64,000 bases of DNA, taken from Chamaecrista fasciculata. Its lineage: Eukaryota; Streptophyta; Magnoliopsida; Fabales; Fabaceae. Position 1 is the first letter of the stretch. Each line of letters opens with the position of its first letter. The stretch spans positions 1 to 64,000 of the forward strand of contig QANZ01055329.1 of assembly GCA_003254925.1 (NCBI GenBank), read 5' to 3'. Under the pieces are notes generated by a model. The model saw only the letters and a list, made by a program, of their open reading frames with translations, searched no databases and was not told the DNA's origin. Both the position numbers and the translations under genes were made by a program. Positions 23,639 to 34,121 of the stretch are shown piece by piece.

Positions 23639-25857
23639 TGATGGAGATTGTGCCCTAGGGCCAATCATCTTATATATATGTTTTGTTTGAACATATGGGT
23701 TTTGATTAATTTATAGAGATAAATTATGTTGTTATCATATTATTAGCATGTTTACTATGATAGCGTCCTTGATTAATTTTATGATAATTAATCTAAAACT
23801 TTCCCTGGTCGATCATTCACGTGGGAACGTAAATGAACCAAGACCAGCATGACCTCGGTGTATAGAGATACATGCACTAGATGCTTCTCGAGAGTCATGG
23901 TGCAATTATGTAAGGGTTACAAGTTGCTGGGCCGACCCGGAGAGTCCTGCATGAGTTTAGTCATAAGCTAGCCTCTCCTGTACACCTGTCACGATAGCCT
24001 TAGACTTGAGGTCTTGACTATTCCGGCATTGTAGTTGTCAAACTTTGGCCTAGTCCAATGTTGCCCGTAGCAGGGTAGCCATACAGGCTAAGTACGGGTT
24101 TGGTTGATTTCCGTGCTGAGGAATGTGGTTGACCAAGAAGGGATTTTGTCCCTCATTAAGATGAGAGATATTTAACTGGCGCCCTCGATGAGTCTGTCCA
24201 AGAAATGCGTGGCCACGCTGGGAAATGGGACTAACTCAGGGAATCGAGAAAGTTATGGTTTGGATTATGGATGACATTCCCGTGCCTAATCCATGACCAA
24301 AATATCGTGTGACAATAGGGATTATGACAAGGTGGTACTTAGGTTAAGTCGTTAACGTTAAAGCGATAACTCACGTGTTTTGGGTAGTCGAGATGGCTTG
24401 CTAGAGTCCGCTCTCGACTTGTGAGTCATAGAGATGGCTTGCTGCCAACTTCACGTGAGGCCTGCTGGGTCACACATGAGCAGGATCAAGATGCCATTTT
24501 TGGGACACGAATTAGGGTTAATTCGTGAGTCACTTTGATGACACAATTTAAGACAGTTGAATGTCTTAGGACATTAAATCTTGTCTTAAATAAATATCTA
24601 TGATTGTAATATTTAAATTTGTTGGACAAATTTAAAATATTAATTGTTAAATAGTTTACAATTAAATCCTTGTTTAAAATATTAGGGAATAATAAATTAA
24701 ATAGGCTTCCTAAAAATTAGGAGATTATTGATTTATTAAATTCACTAATACTTGGGGAACAAGGAATGAGGGTGGCGCCACTTTTGATCTTGTTTTAATT
24801 AATAAAAATGTTTTGTTAATTAAATTAAGATATCAAGATTTGAATTTAAATTCAAGATTTGATTTTGCATTCAAGATTCAAAGTTTGAATTAAAAGATAT
24901 TAAGGTATTATTTTAATTCAATATTATTAGGAATTAACAAAGTTGGTTATAACCACCTAAGAGGTTGGGTTGTTATGGAATTCCTCTAGAACCACATGAG
25001 GGTGGCGCATATCTTGTTTCTTGAGGTGCAAGATTTGATCTTGCATTTTGAATTTAAAAGAAATGTGCAATTTGAATTTTATATAAAATATTAAAGTAAT
25101 ATTTTATTTATAAAATCAATTCCTCATGACTCATTCCAACCAATAGGATTTGAGCAATCAAGATTTGATTTCAAGATTTGATCTTGAGTCTCAAAATTGC
25201 CACCTATTGAATTTTGAATTATAATATTAAAGTGTGATATTATAAATCAAGATTCCCTGAAATTTATTAATTATAGAATTAAGATATTCAAGATTTTAGG
25301 GATTCACTAATTGGATTAGGATTCCCTAAATTTGGGAATGAGGAAACTATAACTACCCTCATATAGGCTTAGGCGCCTAACACTACACACAACCAATTCT
25401 TGGTGAGACTAAGAATTTCGCCTAGAGCCCCTATTGAGAGTAAAAATTCGCCAAGTCCTAGTTTTGTGAGAGTGAGTCGATTTTCTTCTTAGAGAAAGAG
25501 AGTTAGACCTGCACCTGATAATACTAGTATACCCCAATCACCCTTGAGGATCAAGAACGGTTTTTGATCATTCAAGAATCATAGATAGAGTTCCCGTATT
25601 CACTTGGGAAGAGGTGGAGGAGGCTAGCACCTAGGCATCTGCCAAACTGCTCGTGTGGATCACTGGTAGAGGAGGGACACTCAGAGTGGACTTCTCAAAT
25701 TCGCGAACACGATAAGTCACCGATTGGAATATAGGTAAACATCTTTACTTTTCTGGTATAAATATAATTAGTGGATCCTGGAAGGAATCACAGAGTTAGC
25801 ATATTTTAAAGTTTTCCTTTAATTTTTCCGCTGCGCTCGCTCTGTGATTTCCCAACA
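23639..25857 (+). repeat. 3' LTR of the copia element
   Basis: An intact 2219-bp LTR from TGATGGAGATTG to TTTCCCAACA, with no insertions. It keeps the perfect hairpin CACGAATTA-GGGT-TAATTCGTG near 24506-24528. Its TATA box has one change (TATAACTA). It serves as the reference for the insertions in the 5' LTR. Confidence 0.95.
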
Positions 25858-25930
25858 ATTACATCCAAGAATATAGCTAGTACTCATCAAAATATTGTAT
25901 CTGAGAATCAAGAATACTGGCTTAGTTGAA

Positions 25931-28633
25931 ATGGCCCAAAACGCCCTCAATCCAAAACACTTCCCCCTATGCCCATTTGTCACCGGAAATCGCAACCACC
26001 AAACACCGGCACAACCTTCTATCTACCGTATCCTTATTGATGAAATCGATCCGTCGCAACCCTTCGTTAACCCTAACCGAAACTGTTCAACAAACTCCTT
26101 CGATCAACCACAACCTTTGAACGCGTCTATTCACTCATATCAACAAAATTTGGTTCTTCAAAAACATCTCTCTATTATCTCCTTGACCTCCGAAATTGCT
26201 AACAAAAGTCAAAGTTCATCACCTCCTTCCTCTGATACTGACCTTCCCTCAAAACCTCTTACCATTAAACATCAAGAATCCATCGATCAAGATCTTCTTA
26301 TCCATAACCAAAAACCCAAGCCGAAAGATTCTGAACCCCCAAACTATAAAAAAGCTCTCTGTAAGGACCTGATTCATCTCTTCGGAACCTCTTCTAGCTC
26401 ACCCCCTTCACCAAAAAAACATTCTTCACCCTCAAACCTTATAGATCTCGCTTCCGCTACTCATATCACCCTCAAAGAAAAAACTCTTTCCATATCCCTC
26501 CCAAATGACATCTGCAAAACTCTATCTTTCTCCTGGAAGGATGCGGTCATCTTTGTGCTTCCAGAGCATATATTCTTCAACAACACAACGAAAGTTCAAC
26601 TTTTGAAGATCTGGAATTTGAAGAACGAAGCTGCTATTAAACAACTAGGGCTCAATCATTTCCTCCTAACTAATATAGATCAGGAAACTAGGTTTCGTAT
26701 CCTCTCTTCTGGTCCTTGGTTTCTATATGATTATCCTTTGCTGGTTAGGTCATGGATCCCTAATTTTTCCCCCTCTCTATCATCTCGTTCTACCTCTATT
26801 TGGGTATCTCTGCCTCATTTACCTATTGAATATTTTTGTTTGGAGATTCTGAACCTTATTGGTAACTCCTTAGGAAGATTGATCGCTTTAGAACAAAACA
26901 ATTTAAACAAATCTGTTTTATCTGTTGCTAGACTTTGTGTTGAGTTAGATATTATGAATTTACTGCCCTCTTTGTTGATCTTTAATGGTATCCATATAAC
27001 CCCTATCTATGAACACTTCTCTGTTTATGATCCAAAATTTTTTAATTTTAAGTTACCGTTACTCCCTACCCCTTCTTTTCACTCTTTCTCCCTTTTAAAA
27101 AAACAAAAAATTTCAAATCTTAATACAACCCGTGACCTTCATAAAGCTCCCACTAAACCTTTCTCTAACCCAAAAACTTCCTTTGCAACCAGATTTTCAA
27201 ATAATCCCTTGAACAAACCAAAAATGAATTTTGTCACTCCTCTGACTAACCTCAAGAGGAAGCAGCAGCCTTTTCAGAAGAAAACAAAAGTAACAGGGCA
27301 TACACCAGTGCACCTTATACCAAGCTCTTTAAAGGCTAAGGACAAAATTTCCCACTCTCAGCAATCATTTGAAAAACTAAAAACACCTACAGAAAAAACC
27401 TTAACTTCTTTAGAGAAAAGTATCCAAATTGTCTCCTCTCATCAATCCCTTTCACAAACTATTCTCTCTCCTTCCTCGAGCTCGCCAACAAAAGATAGAC
27501 AGCTCATCCTCTATTCTCACCACTCTCCCATGCATTCTACGTCCCCTACTATTCCCATTATAGATAAAAATAACCAAAGTCAACTTCTTTCACCTCTCTT
27601 AGAAATCGTGCTTGACATAGAACCAAACCATAATCTCTCATATGATCCAGCCCCCTCACAGACCTACTGTGATTTTGTACAACTCAAAAATACCTTAGCT
27701 TCCTCCACTCTTTTTAAACCACCTGACTCTTCGACCTTATCACCACAATCTTCTCTTAAACCTCTTCAATCCACTCCTCCCTCTACTTCAAAAATCTCTA
27801 ATGCCAAACATGTCAGCCAACAATCTCTTTCCCAACAACCAAACACCTCAATCCCCATCCTCCATCCTCCCCACAACCACTCAGATTCCAACTTTTTCAT
27901 CCCCACCACCTCAAAACTTGCAACTTCCCAGCCCATCATCACCAATCTTTCCTTTCCCACTACCACCAAACATGACCCATCCTCCTCCTCTGTCACTAAC
28001 CACCCAAAATCCACAAAACCCAGTATCCCTTCTCATAATACCAATCCGCTGGCCTCTCCAAACACATATGACAACAGACAACAACCCCCCACCACAAGAT
28101 ACAAGAGAGGACATTCTAAACAGCCTCTACGAATCATTTCAGCAACAAACAACCCCATCATCTTCCATGACCCTTATTTGGATCAATCTTCTCCACGGGA
28201 TCCTCAACAACTCCTCTTGGATCCATTGTTGGGCAAGTCTACTGGATCAAGCCTACATAAGGAACACAAGAAATGCCCACACTCGGGAGATAGCAACTCT
28301 CCTTCGTCTCAATCACACTTTTGTGCTTCCCTCACCTCGCTTCAGCAACATGATGAACTACAATTGGTTCCCTGTCCCACCACCTCCACCAAACCCCCTA
28401 ATCACAGATCTCCACTCGTCCCCTCTCACTCACAGCCTAAGCTTCCCACTTTCAAGCACATACTTCACTCTTATAGGAAACCAAAATCACTGTGTCTCTT
28501 TCACAGGTCCTCCACACTTAGTAGACACCTTTATAGACTTAGAATGCACCTTAAATATAGACACAGGAACCGTAGACTACAATCTACATCTCAATCCCTC
28601 CTTTGCTTGCAATCCAAGCAATCCCACCTTTGA
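25931..28633 (+). pseudogene. LINE ORF1 (DUF4283-type gag-like protein)
   Basis: I take ATG 25931 (MAQNALNPKH) as start; an upstream in-frame ATG at 25895 lies in the target duplication. The stretch around 26520-26990 reads LSFSWKDAVIF...GPWFLYDYPLLVRSWIP...IWVSLPHLPIEYF, which resembles DUF4283 of plant L1 ORF1 proteins that bind the LINE RNA. The usual zinc knuckle after DUF4283 is not seen. The C-terminal half is rich in Pro, Ser and Gln. From about 27800 a second frame (27801-28706) looks equally or more protein-like and runs directly into ORF2, so a frameshift near 27.8-28.2 kb is likely and the last ~150 residues of the nominal ORF may be out of frame. Confidence 0.75.
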
Positions 28634-28688
28634 TTTTTCTATCTCCTCATCTTCTTCTTCCCCTCAATCAAACCCTACTTTTTTACCC

Positions 28689-29384
28689 ATGAATATCTTT
28701 GCCTGAAATATCAGAGGTGCTGCCAATGTAGACTTTAGAAGAGCTTTTCATGACCTTCAACTCAAATTCTCCCCTGATATTGTGATTCTTACTGAAACTA
28801 GAATCAGTGGAATTAGAGCTCATAATATCATCTCTACTCTTGGCTATGACAACTACTTCAAGGTTGATGCTATGGGTTTCTCTGGTGGGATTTGGATTTT
28901 GTGGCACTCTCATATTGTCTCCATTGAACCTTTGGCTTCTTCCTTCCAAGAAATCCATTGCAAAGTCAAGGTAAACAAATCTATCTTCATTCTTTCTGCC
29001 ATTTATGCGAGTCCTAACTATGATATCAGAAAAAACCTTTGGGATAATCTCTCCTTAGCCTTTAATGACTTCTCTCTCCCATGGATGTTAATGGGTGACT
29101 TTAATGATATTGCCTCTCCTAAAGAAAAGCTTGGAGGTAGACCTCCTAGTCTCAATAAAATGACAAACTTTAATAATTTCCTTAACTCGTGCAATCTCAT
29201 TGATTTAGGCTTCACTGGTCCCCTCTTTACTTGGACTAACAATAGGGAGTATGGTAAGACTATTAGAACCAGAATAGATAGATGCCATGCAAACTTCCCT
29301 TGGGTAAATCTCTTCCTGAACTCTACAGTTTCTCACCTTCCTCGTACTCACTCTGACCATTGGCCACTTCTTAATATTTTTTAA
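28689..29384 (+). pseudogene. LINE ORF2 endonuclease domain
   Basis: Starting at MNIFA (28689) the frame reads an APE-type endonuclease that nicks target DNA. The visible catalytic blocks are NIRG, VILTETR (Glu), AIYASP (Tyr), MGDFND (Asp/Asn), FTWTNN, RIDR and the final SDHW (Asp/His). A TGA at 28704-28706 replaces the Trp normally before NIRG. The frame ends at TAA 29382-29384, at a run of A after TTTTTT, so a homopolymer frameshift separates it from the reverse transcriptase. Between 29385 and 29811 ORF2 continues in other frames with several stops. Confidence 0.88.
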
Positions 29385-29811
29385 AAAAACCCAAATCATA
29401 ATCACTTTTTTCGGCTTGAAACTTTTTGTCTTAATCATCACACTTTCCCTAAGCTTGTTAAAGGAATAATAACCTTAATAACATTAATGAGAATATTACC
29501 AATATCCAAAAAGAAATTAAAAACTGGAGTAAAAAACATTTTAAAAACATTTTCTATGAAAAAAAAAACAGCTTTACTCCCGTATTCTTGGGCTTCAAAA
29601 TATCCTTTGTACTAACCCTTTGCCTCAACATCTGATTTTAGAAAAAAAAATCTGCAACAAAAGCTTCTTCTCATTCTTAAGAAAGAAGAGGATCTTTGGC
29701 ATATGAAATCTAGAGTCAACTTTATTTCTCTAGGAGATAGAAATACAAAATTCTTTCATCAAAATGCTATTATTCGTAAAAAGAAAAATAGCTTTCTTTC
29801 ATTAACTAAAG

Positions 29812-31350
29812 ATGATGGTTCCATTACCTAGGACCAAAAAAAAATTGAATTTTCTATTCTCAGTCACTTCACTCAGATTTACTCTTACAATACCCCCCCC
29901 CCCCCTTACTCCACCCGTCATTAATTCTTTACCAACCCTTACTGCCTCTCAAAATAATATTTTAGCCTGCCCTCCTACTGACCTAGAGATTAAAACTGCT
30001 TGTTTTGATTTACACCCTCTTAAATGTCCTGGTGAAGATGGTTTACATGCCATTTTTTATCAAAAAAATTGGTCTTCCTTAAAAGACCAAATCTTTTCTC
30101 TTATTAAAAACATTTTTAATTCTGGTCAAATTCCACACTCTTGGGGTAATACCATCTTATGTCTTATTCCTAAAATTAAAAATGCCTCTAAACCCTCTCA
30201 TCTTCGCCCTATTGGGCTATGCCTTACCCACTATAAGATTTTAGGTAAACTTCTCTCTAATAGGCTTAAAACTTTTCTTCCTAATTTAATCTCTCCATTT
30301 CGGGGTGCCTTTCAAAAAGGTAAACATATTAATGACCTCTTTATTACAGCTCACGAGATTACTCATTCCATGAACCTTTCTAAATCTAAAACTGGCTGGA
30401 TGGTTATTAAGTTAGATATTACCAAAGCGTTTGATACTATCTCTTGGGATTTTATCCTTCATATGCTTACACTTTTCAATTTTCCTAATCTTTGGATCTC
30501 TCTTATCAACTCTATTTTTCAATCCTTCTATTACACTCCCACTATTAATGGGAGAAAACTTTCTAGTTTCAAAACTCAAAGAGGCATTAGACAAGGTGAC
30601 CCTATATCACCTTATCTTTTTATTCTAGCTATGGAATACCTTAATCACCAAATCATCCAAGAAGTTAACAACAAAAATTGGGATCCTTTTTCCTTTACAA
30701 GCAGTAGAAATAATAACAATATGGCTTTTTCACATCTGCTTTTTGCAGATGATATTCTCCTCTTTGCCAAAGCAACCCCCAAAAACATCTCCACCATCCA
30801 TTCTTGTCTTAATCATTTCTCCGAGACTTCTAAACTTAACTTTAACATGGATAAATCCAAAATCTGGTTTTCTAAAACTGTACCAAATTCTTTTAAAAAT
30901 TTTGTTAACACTAATATGAATATTCCTAGTTCTTCTTCTCTTGGAAACTACCTAGGTCTTCCACTCAAACCCTCCTATAAAAAATCTGATTTTAATTTTA
31001 TCATTAATAACCTTTATTCTAAACTCCAAGGTTGGAAACGAAATTCTCTTTCAATGGCTGGAAGAGTCCAACTGATCAATTCTACTCTTTCCTCAATATC
31101 TGCCCATGCTATGCAATCCTTCTCTCTCCCTAACCCTATTCACAAAAATATTGACACTATAACCCGTAACTTTTTTTGGGGTCATGATGATACAACTAGG
31201 AAAATTCACCATATTAATTGGGACACTGTTACTACTCCTAAGATCTTTGGTGGCTTAGGTATTAGAAAAGCTAATCATATCAATGCTTCCTTTATGGCTA
31301 AAATTAGATGGAACATTCTCTCTAATAAAACAAACCTCTACATACTCTAA
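29812..31350 (+). pseudogene. LINE ORF2 reverse transcriptase domain
   Basis: The 512-residue frame carries the RT blocks in order: SGQIPHSWGNTILCLIPKI (about 30121), RPIGLCLTHYKILGKLLSNR, GAFQKGKHINDLF, IKLDITKAFDTISWDF, RGIRQGDPISPYLFILAM and the catalytic FADD at 30742-30753. The first ~30 residues are out of frame: true coding sequence probably enters after the C homopolymer at about 29892-29905. The frame breaks near 31335, where the zf-RVT part carries on one base out of phase. Apart from frameshifts the RT core is well kept. Confidence 0.9.
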
Positions 31351-32134
31351 TGTTTTTAGACTTAAATATGGCAATAAGCTAGAAAAAAATATCGCCAATA
31401 AATCTTTTATTAGAAGAAGTATTAATAAAGATAATAATATCATTCATAAAAACTCTATCTGGATTCTTGGTAATGGTCACTCTATTAATTTTTGGACTGA
31501 TATCTGGCTTCCTTGTGGACCTCTGGCCAACATCTTATCGGGTCCCCTTCCTCTTAATCACATATCCTACCCTATTTCCTATTACCTCAATCAAACTGGC
31601 AGTTTAAATCTTAATCTTATTCCCTTTGTCCTTCCTTCTCATATTATTAACCTTATTATGGCAACCCCTTTTGACCTCACTAATACTATTCAGGATTTTA
31701 TTTCTTGGTCTCCTACCTCCAATGGTCACTTCACTTCCTCCTCTGCCTACCTCACTCATTTTAAAGATCATCCCCCTTTTGAGCATACTTGGATTTGGAA
31801 AATCAACCTTCCCCCTCGTTATCCTCTCTTTATCTGGAATCTTTTTAAAAACGCTATTCCTACAAACTATTACCTTTATAATAAAAATTGTATCTCTTCT
31901 CCTCTTTGTGTTCTTTGTAAGGATACCATTGAAGATCTGGATCATATTTTAAGAACTTGTCCTAAAGTCTCTCATATTTGGAACTCTATAGACCCTTCTA
32001 TTTGCAGTAGTGTTTTTTCCTTCCCTGTTTGGTTAAAAACTCACTGTAATCGGAATCTTAAATATGTCCACAATATTCCTTGGTCTATTTTTTTCATCAT
32101 CACTATAAGAAATATCTGGCTTGCAAGAAATTAG
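31335..32134 (+). pseudogene. LINE ORF2 zf-RVT region
   Basis: In the new frame this reads SNVFRLKYGNKLEK, WILGNGHSINFWTDIWLP and then FIWNLFKNAIPTNYYLYNK followed by CVLCKDTIEDLDHILRTCPKVSHIW. This is the zf-RVT (CX2C...HX4-5C) domain found C-terminal to plant L1 reverse transcriptases. It ends at a TAG where the frame breaks again (32132-32134). Confidence 0.85.
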
Positions 32135-32247
32135 TTCATCTTCAATCAAAAACCATTTAATCCCTCCATTATTATTAACTCTAGCAAAGCGTTGAATTCT
32201 TCTATCTTCACTCTTCTTATCCCACACCTAAACCCCCTACTGCCACT

Positions 32248-32838
32248 TACTTCATTAATTGGACTAAACCTACTCCTCCTTTTTTTAAGTTAAACTGTGA
32301 TGGATCAGCAAAGGGTAACATGTTAGGAGCAGGACGTATTATTAGAGATTATACTGGGAATTGGTTTTCGGGTTACTCTGTTTTTCTTGGTACAGGAAAT
32401 ATCCTTAAGGCAGAGCTCTGGAGTATTCTTCATGGCTTACAGCTTGCTAGGGATCTTAATATCACGCATATTGTTGTTGAAACAGACTCCTCCCTTGCTG
32501 TTCAACTCTTAACTGATCCTAATACTTTGTCTCATCATCATCTCTTCTCTCTTATTCATAATTGCAGATATTTCCTGCAACACTTTGAAGAAGCTAGTAT
32601 TCGTCACATCTTCAGAGAAGCAAATCAACCGGCTGATTCCATAGCAAATTGGGCTCGTTCTTCGTTATGTCCTAAGACTATATTTTTTGTTATGCCTAAT
32701 TTTATCTATCTTCCCTGTCTTTATGATTTTATGCAAATTTCCTTTCCTAGAACCTATAATACTGTCAACAGAGATACCTCTCTTGTGGCCTGTAATAATT
32801 TGCCTTGTAATTTTTCTGTTTCTTCTAGATGTAGTTGA
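32248..32838 (+). pseudogene. LINE ORF2 C-terminal RNase H domain
   Basis: The frame (ATG-initiated only from 32320) reads INWTKPTPPFFKLNCDGSAKG, then LKAELWSILHGLQLA, VVETDSSLAVQLL and REANQPADSIANWA. These give the acidic residues of a plant-type RNase H (RVT_3 family) that would remove RNA from the hybrid. The natural stop is TGA at 32836-32838. About 70 bp of 3' UTR and a poly(A) follow. Confidence 0.88.
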
Positions 32839-32919
32839 GCTGCATATCCTCTTCTGATATGCCCCCTATGTTAATGTCTTCTCTTTAATCGAATTTCGTC
32901 TTTTATCAAAAAAAAAAAA

Positions 32920-33520
32920 TACTGTATCTCAAAGCAAACGAATTCCACCATTGTAGATTGTAGAGAGAGAGAGAGATAGGAATTCAAGCATATATATGGT
33001 CAAAATACTCACTCTATGAAATTTGCAAATTTTGTCGTGTGAGTTTGAGTATGACTTCGAGTTCAATCTTAATAGATGTAGATTCAAATATTATGATACC
33101 TTACTTATAGCTTATTTGGATAGGTTTTTTTATTTAAAAAGTACTTTTTTAATTAAAAAAGACTTTTTATAAACATAAAATTTTATTTGGATAATTTATT
33201 TTTAAAGAAAGATAAGTTATAAAAAAAGTTATAACTTTTTTTAATAAATTCAATTTTGTAACTTTCACTTAAAGCACTTGTAAAAGCTAGTAATTAACAA
33301 AAAAAAAAAAAATATAGCTAGTAATCATCAAAATACTGTATCTCAAAGCAAATGGATTCCACCATTGTAGATTGGAGAGAGAGAGAGACATAGCTAGGAA
33401 TTCAAGTATATATATGGTCAAAATACTCTGAAATTTGCAAATTTTATCGTGAGAGCCTGGGTATGGGTCCGAGTTCAATCTTTCAAATATTTTGGTATCG
33501 TACATAGTCTTACCGTACCC
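32920..33520. repeat. Tandem duplication of ~180 bp with a 420 bp offset
   Basis: The segment 32920-33093 (ACTGTATCTCAAAGCAAACG, GATTCCACCATTGTAGATTG-like block, GA repeat, GGAATTCAAG, ATATATATGGTCAAAATACTC) recurs at 33340-33500 with few changes. The short ATATAGCTAGTA-TCATCAAAATA leader of the second copy (33312) matches 25872-25895, on the other side of the LINE. The LINE therefore split the first copy. No gene is seen between here and the MYB promoter. Confidence 0.75.
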
Positions 33521-34007
33521 TACATGTAATATTAAATATTTATTTTTATATATAAAAATATAACAATTTAAAATTTTATGTATTAAAAAATATATCAAAT
33601 CCTAAAGATAAAATGTTAAATACGTAATTCATAAATATTGAAGTATTTTAATAATATATTATTATTTATGATTTTTTTTAATAGTTATAAATATAAAAAG
33701 TTAATGAAAATAAGTTTTATATTAATAAAAAATAATTTATTTTAAAATTTCTCAGAATCCTAATCTAGGTAAAGAGATTATACTATTTTAAAATTATTTT
33801 AATACCCACTCATATTTAATTTGGGATCTAAAAATTAAAGTACCCTATCCTACCAATAAGATTAATGCATAGACGTACTTGGGTGGCATGTTTGGTCTAT
33901 TATACATTTAACTTTTACAATATATCTTGTTGTAACGACAATACATATACAGGTGTCAAAACCGTGCATTTTTGGTTTATTGTATATACGTACACAGAAA
34001 CACACGC
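33521..34007. other. Upstream region of the MYB gene
   Basis: AT-rich sequence with no open frame of interest. It is the nearest non-repeat sequence upstream of the MYB gene and presumably contains its promoter. I do not assign individual cis elements. Confidence 0.4.
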
Positions 34008-34010
34008 TTT

Positions 34011-34018
34011 TATATATA
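34011..34018 (+). promoter_or_regulatory. Likely TATA box of the MYB gene
   Basis: TATATATA followed by GG lies 104 bp before the MYB start codon, a normal distance for a plant TATA box with a short 5' UTR. A second AT repeat at 34081-34093 lies too close to the start codon to be the core promoter. Confidence 0.5.
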
Positions 34019-34121
34019 GGAAAAATCTATGGGATCATAGCTTTATCACCACCTCTTCCCATTTTTCATAACACAGCCCTATATATATATATATCTAGAT
34101 TGAAGCATATACATATATAAA

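Larger units (their letters stand above)
13204..25857 (+). mobile_element. Complete Ty1/copia LTR retrotransposon, defective, with nested insertions
   Basis: The element is flanked by a perfect 5-bp target duplication ATTAC (13199-13203 and 25858-25862). It has 5' LTR, primer site, gag, protease, integrase, reverse transcriptase, RNase H, weak polypurine tract and 3' LTR in copia order. Without the nested solo LTR (13301-15431) and the MITE (16645-17261) the element is about 9.9 kb with LTRs of about 2.2 kb. Gag-pol was one reading frame but now carries several stops, an integrase frameshift and an RNase H deletion, so it cannot make its own proteins. LTRs over 2 kb suggest the Angela/Tork side of the copia tree, but I am not certain of the lineage. 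Confidence 0.95.
25911..32919 (+). mobile_element. L1-type LINE, nearly full length, defective
   Basis: About 7 kb with ORF1, then endonuclease, reverse transcriptase, zf-RVT and RNase H, ending in a run of about 13 A (32908-32919). Flanks AAAATATTGTATCTGAGAAT (from 25889) and AAAATACTGTATCTCAAAGC (from 32917) are a diverged target duplication. An uninterrupted second copy of the target sequence lies at about 33336, confirming the insertion point. The sense strand is strikingly poor in G and rich in C and T. Reading frames are broken in at least four places. The copia element inserted within 60 bp of its 5' end. Confidence 0.9.
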
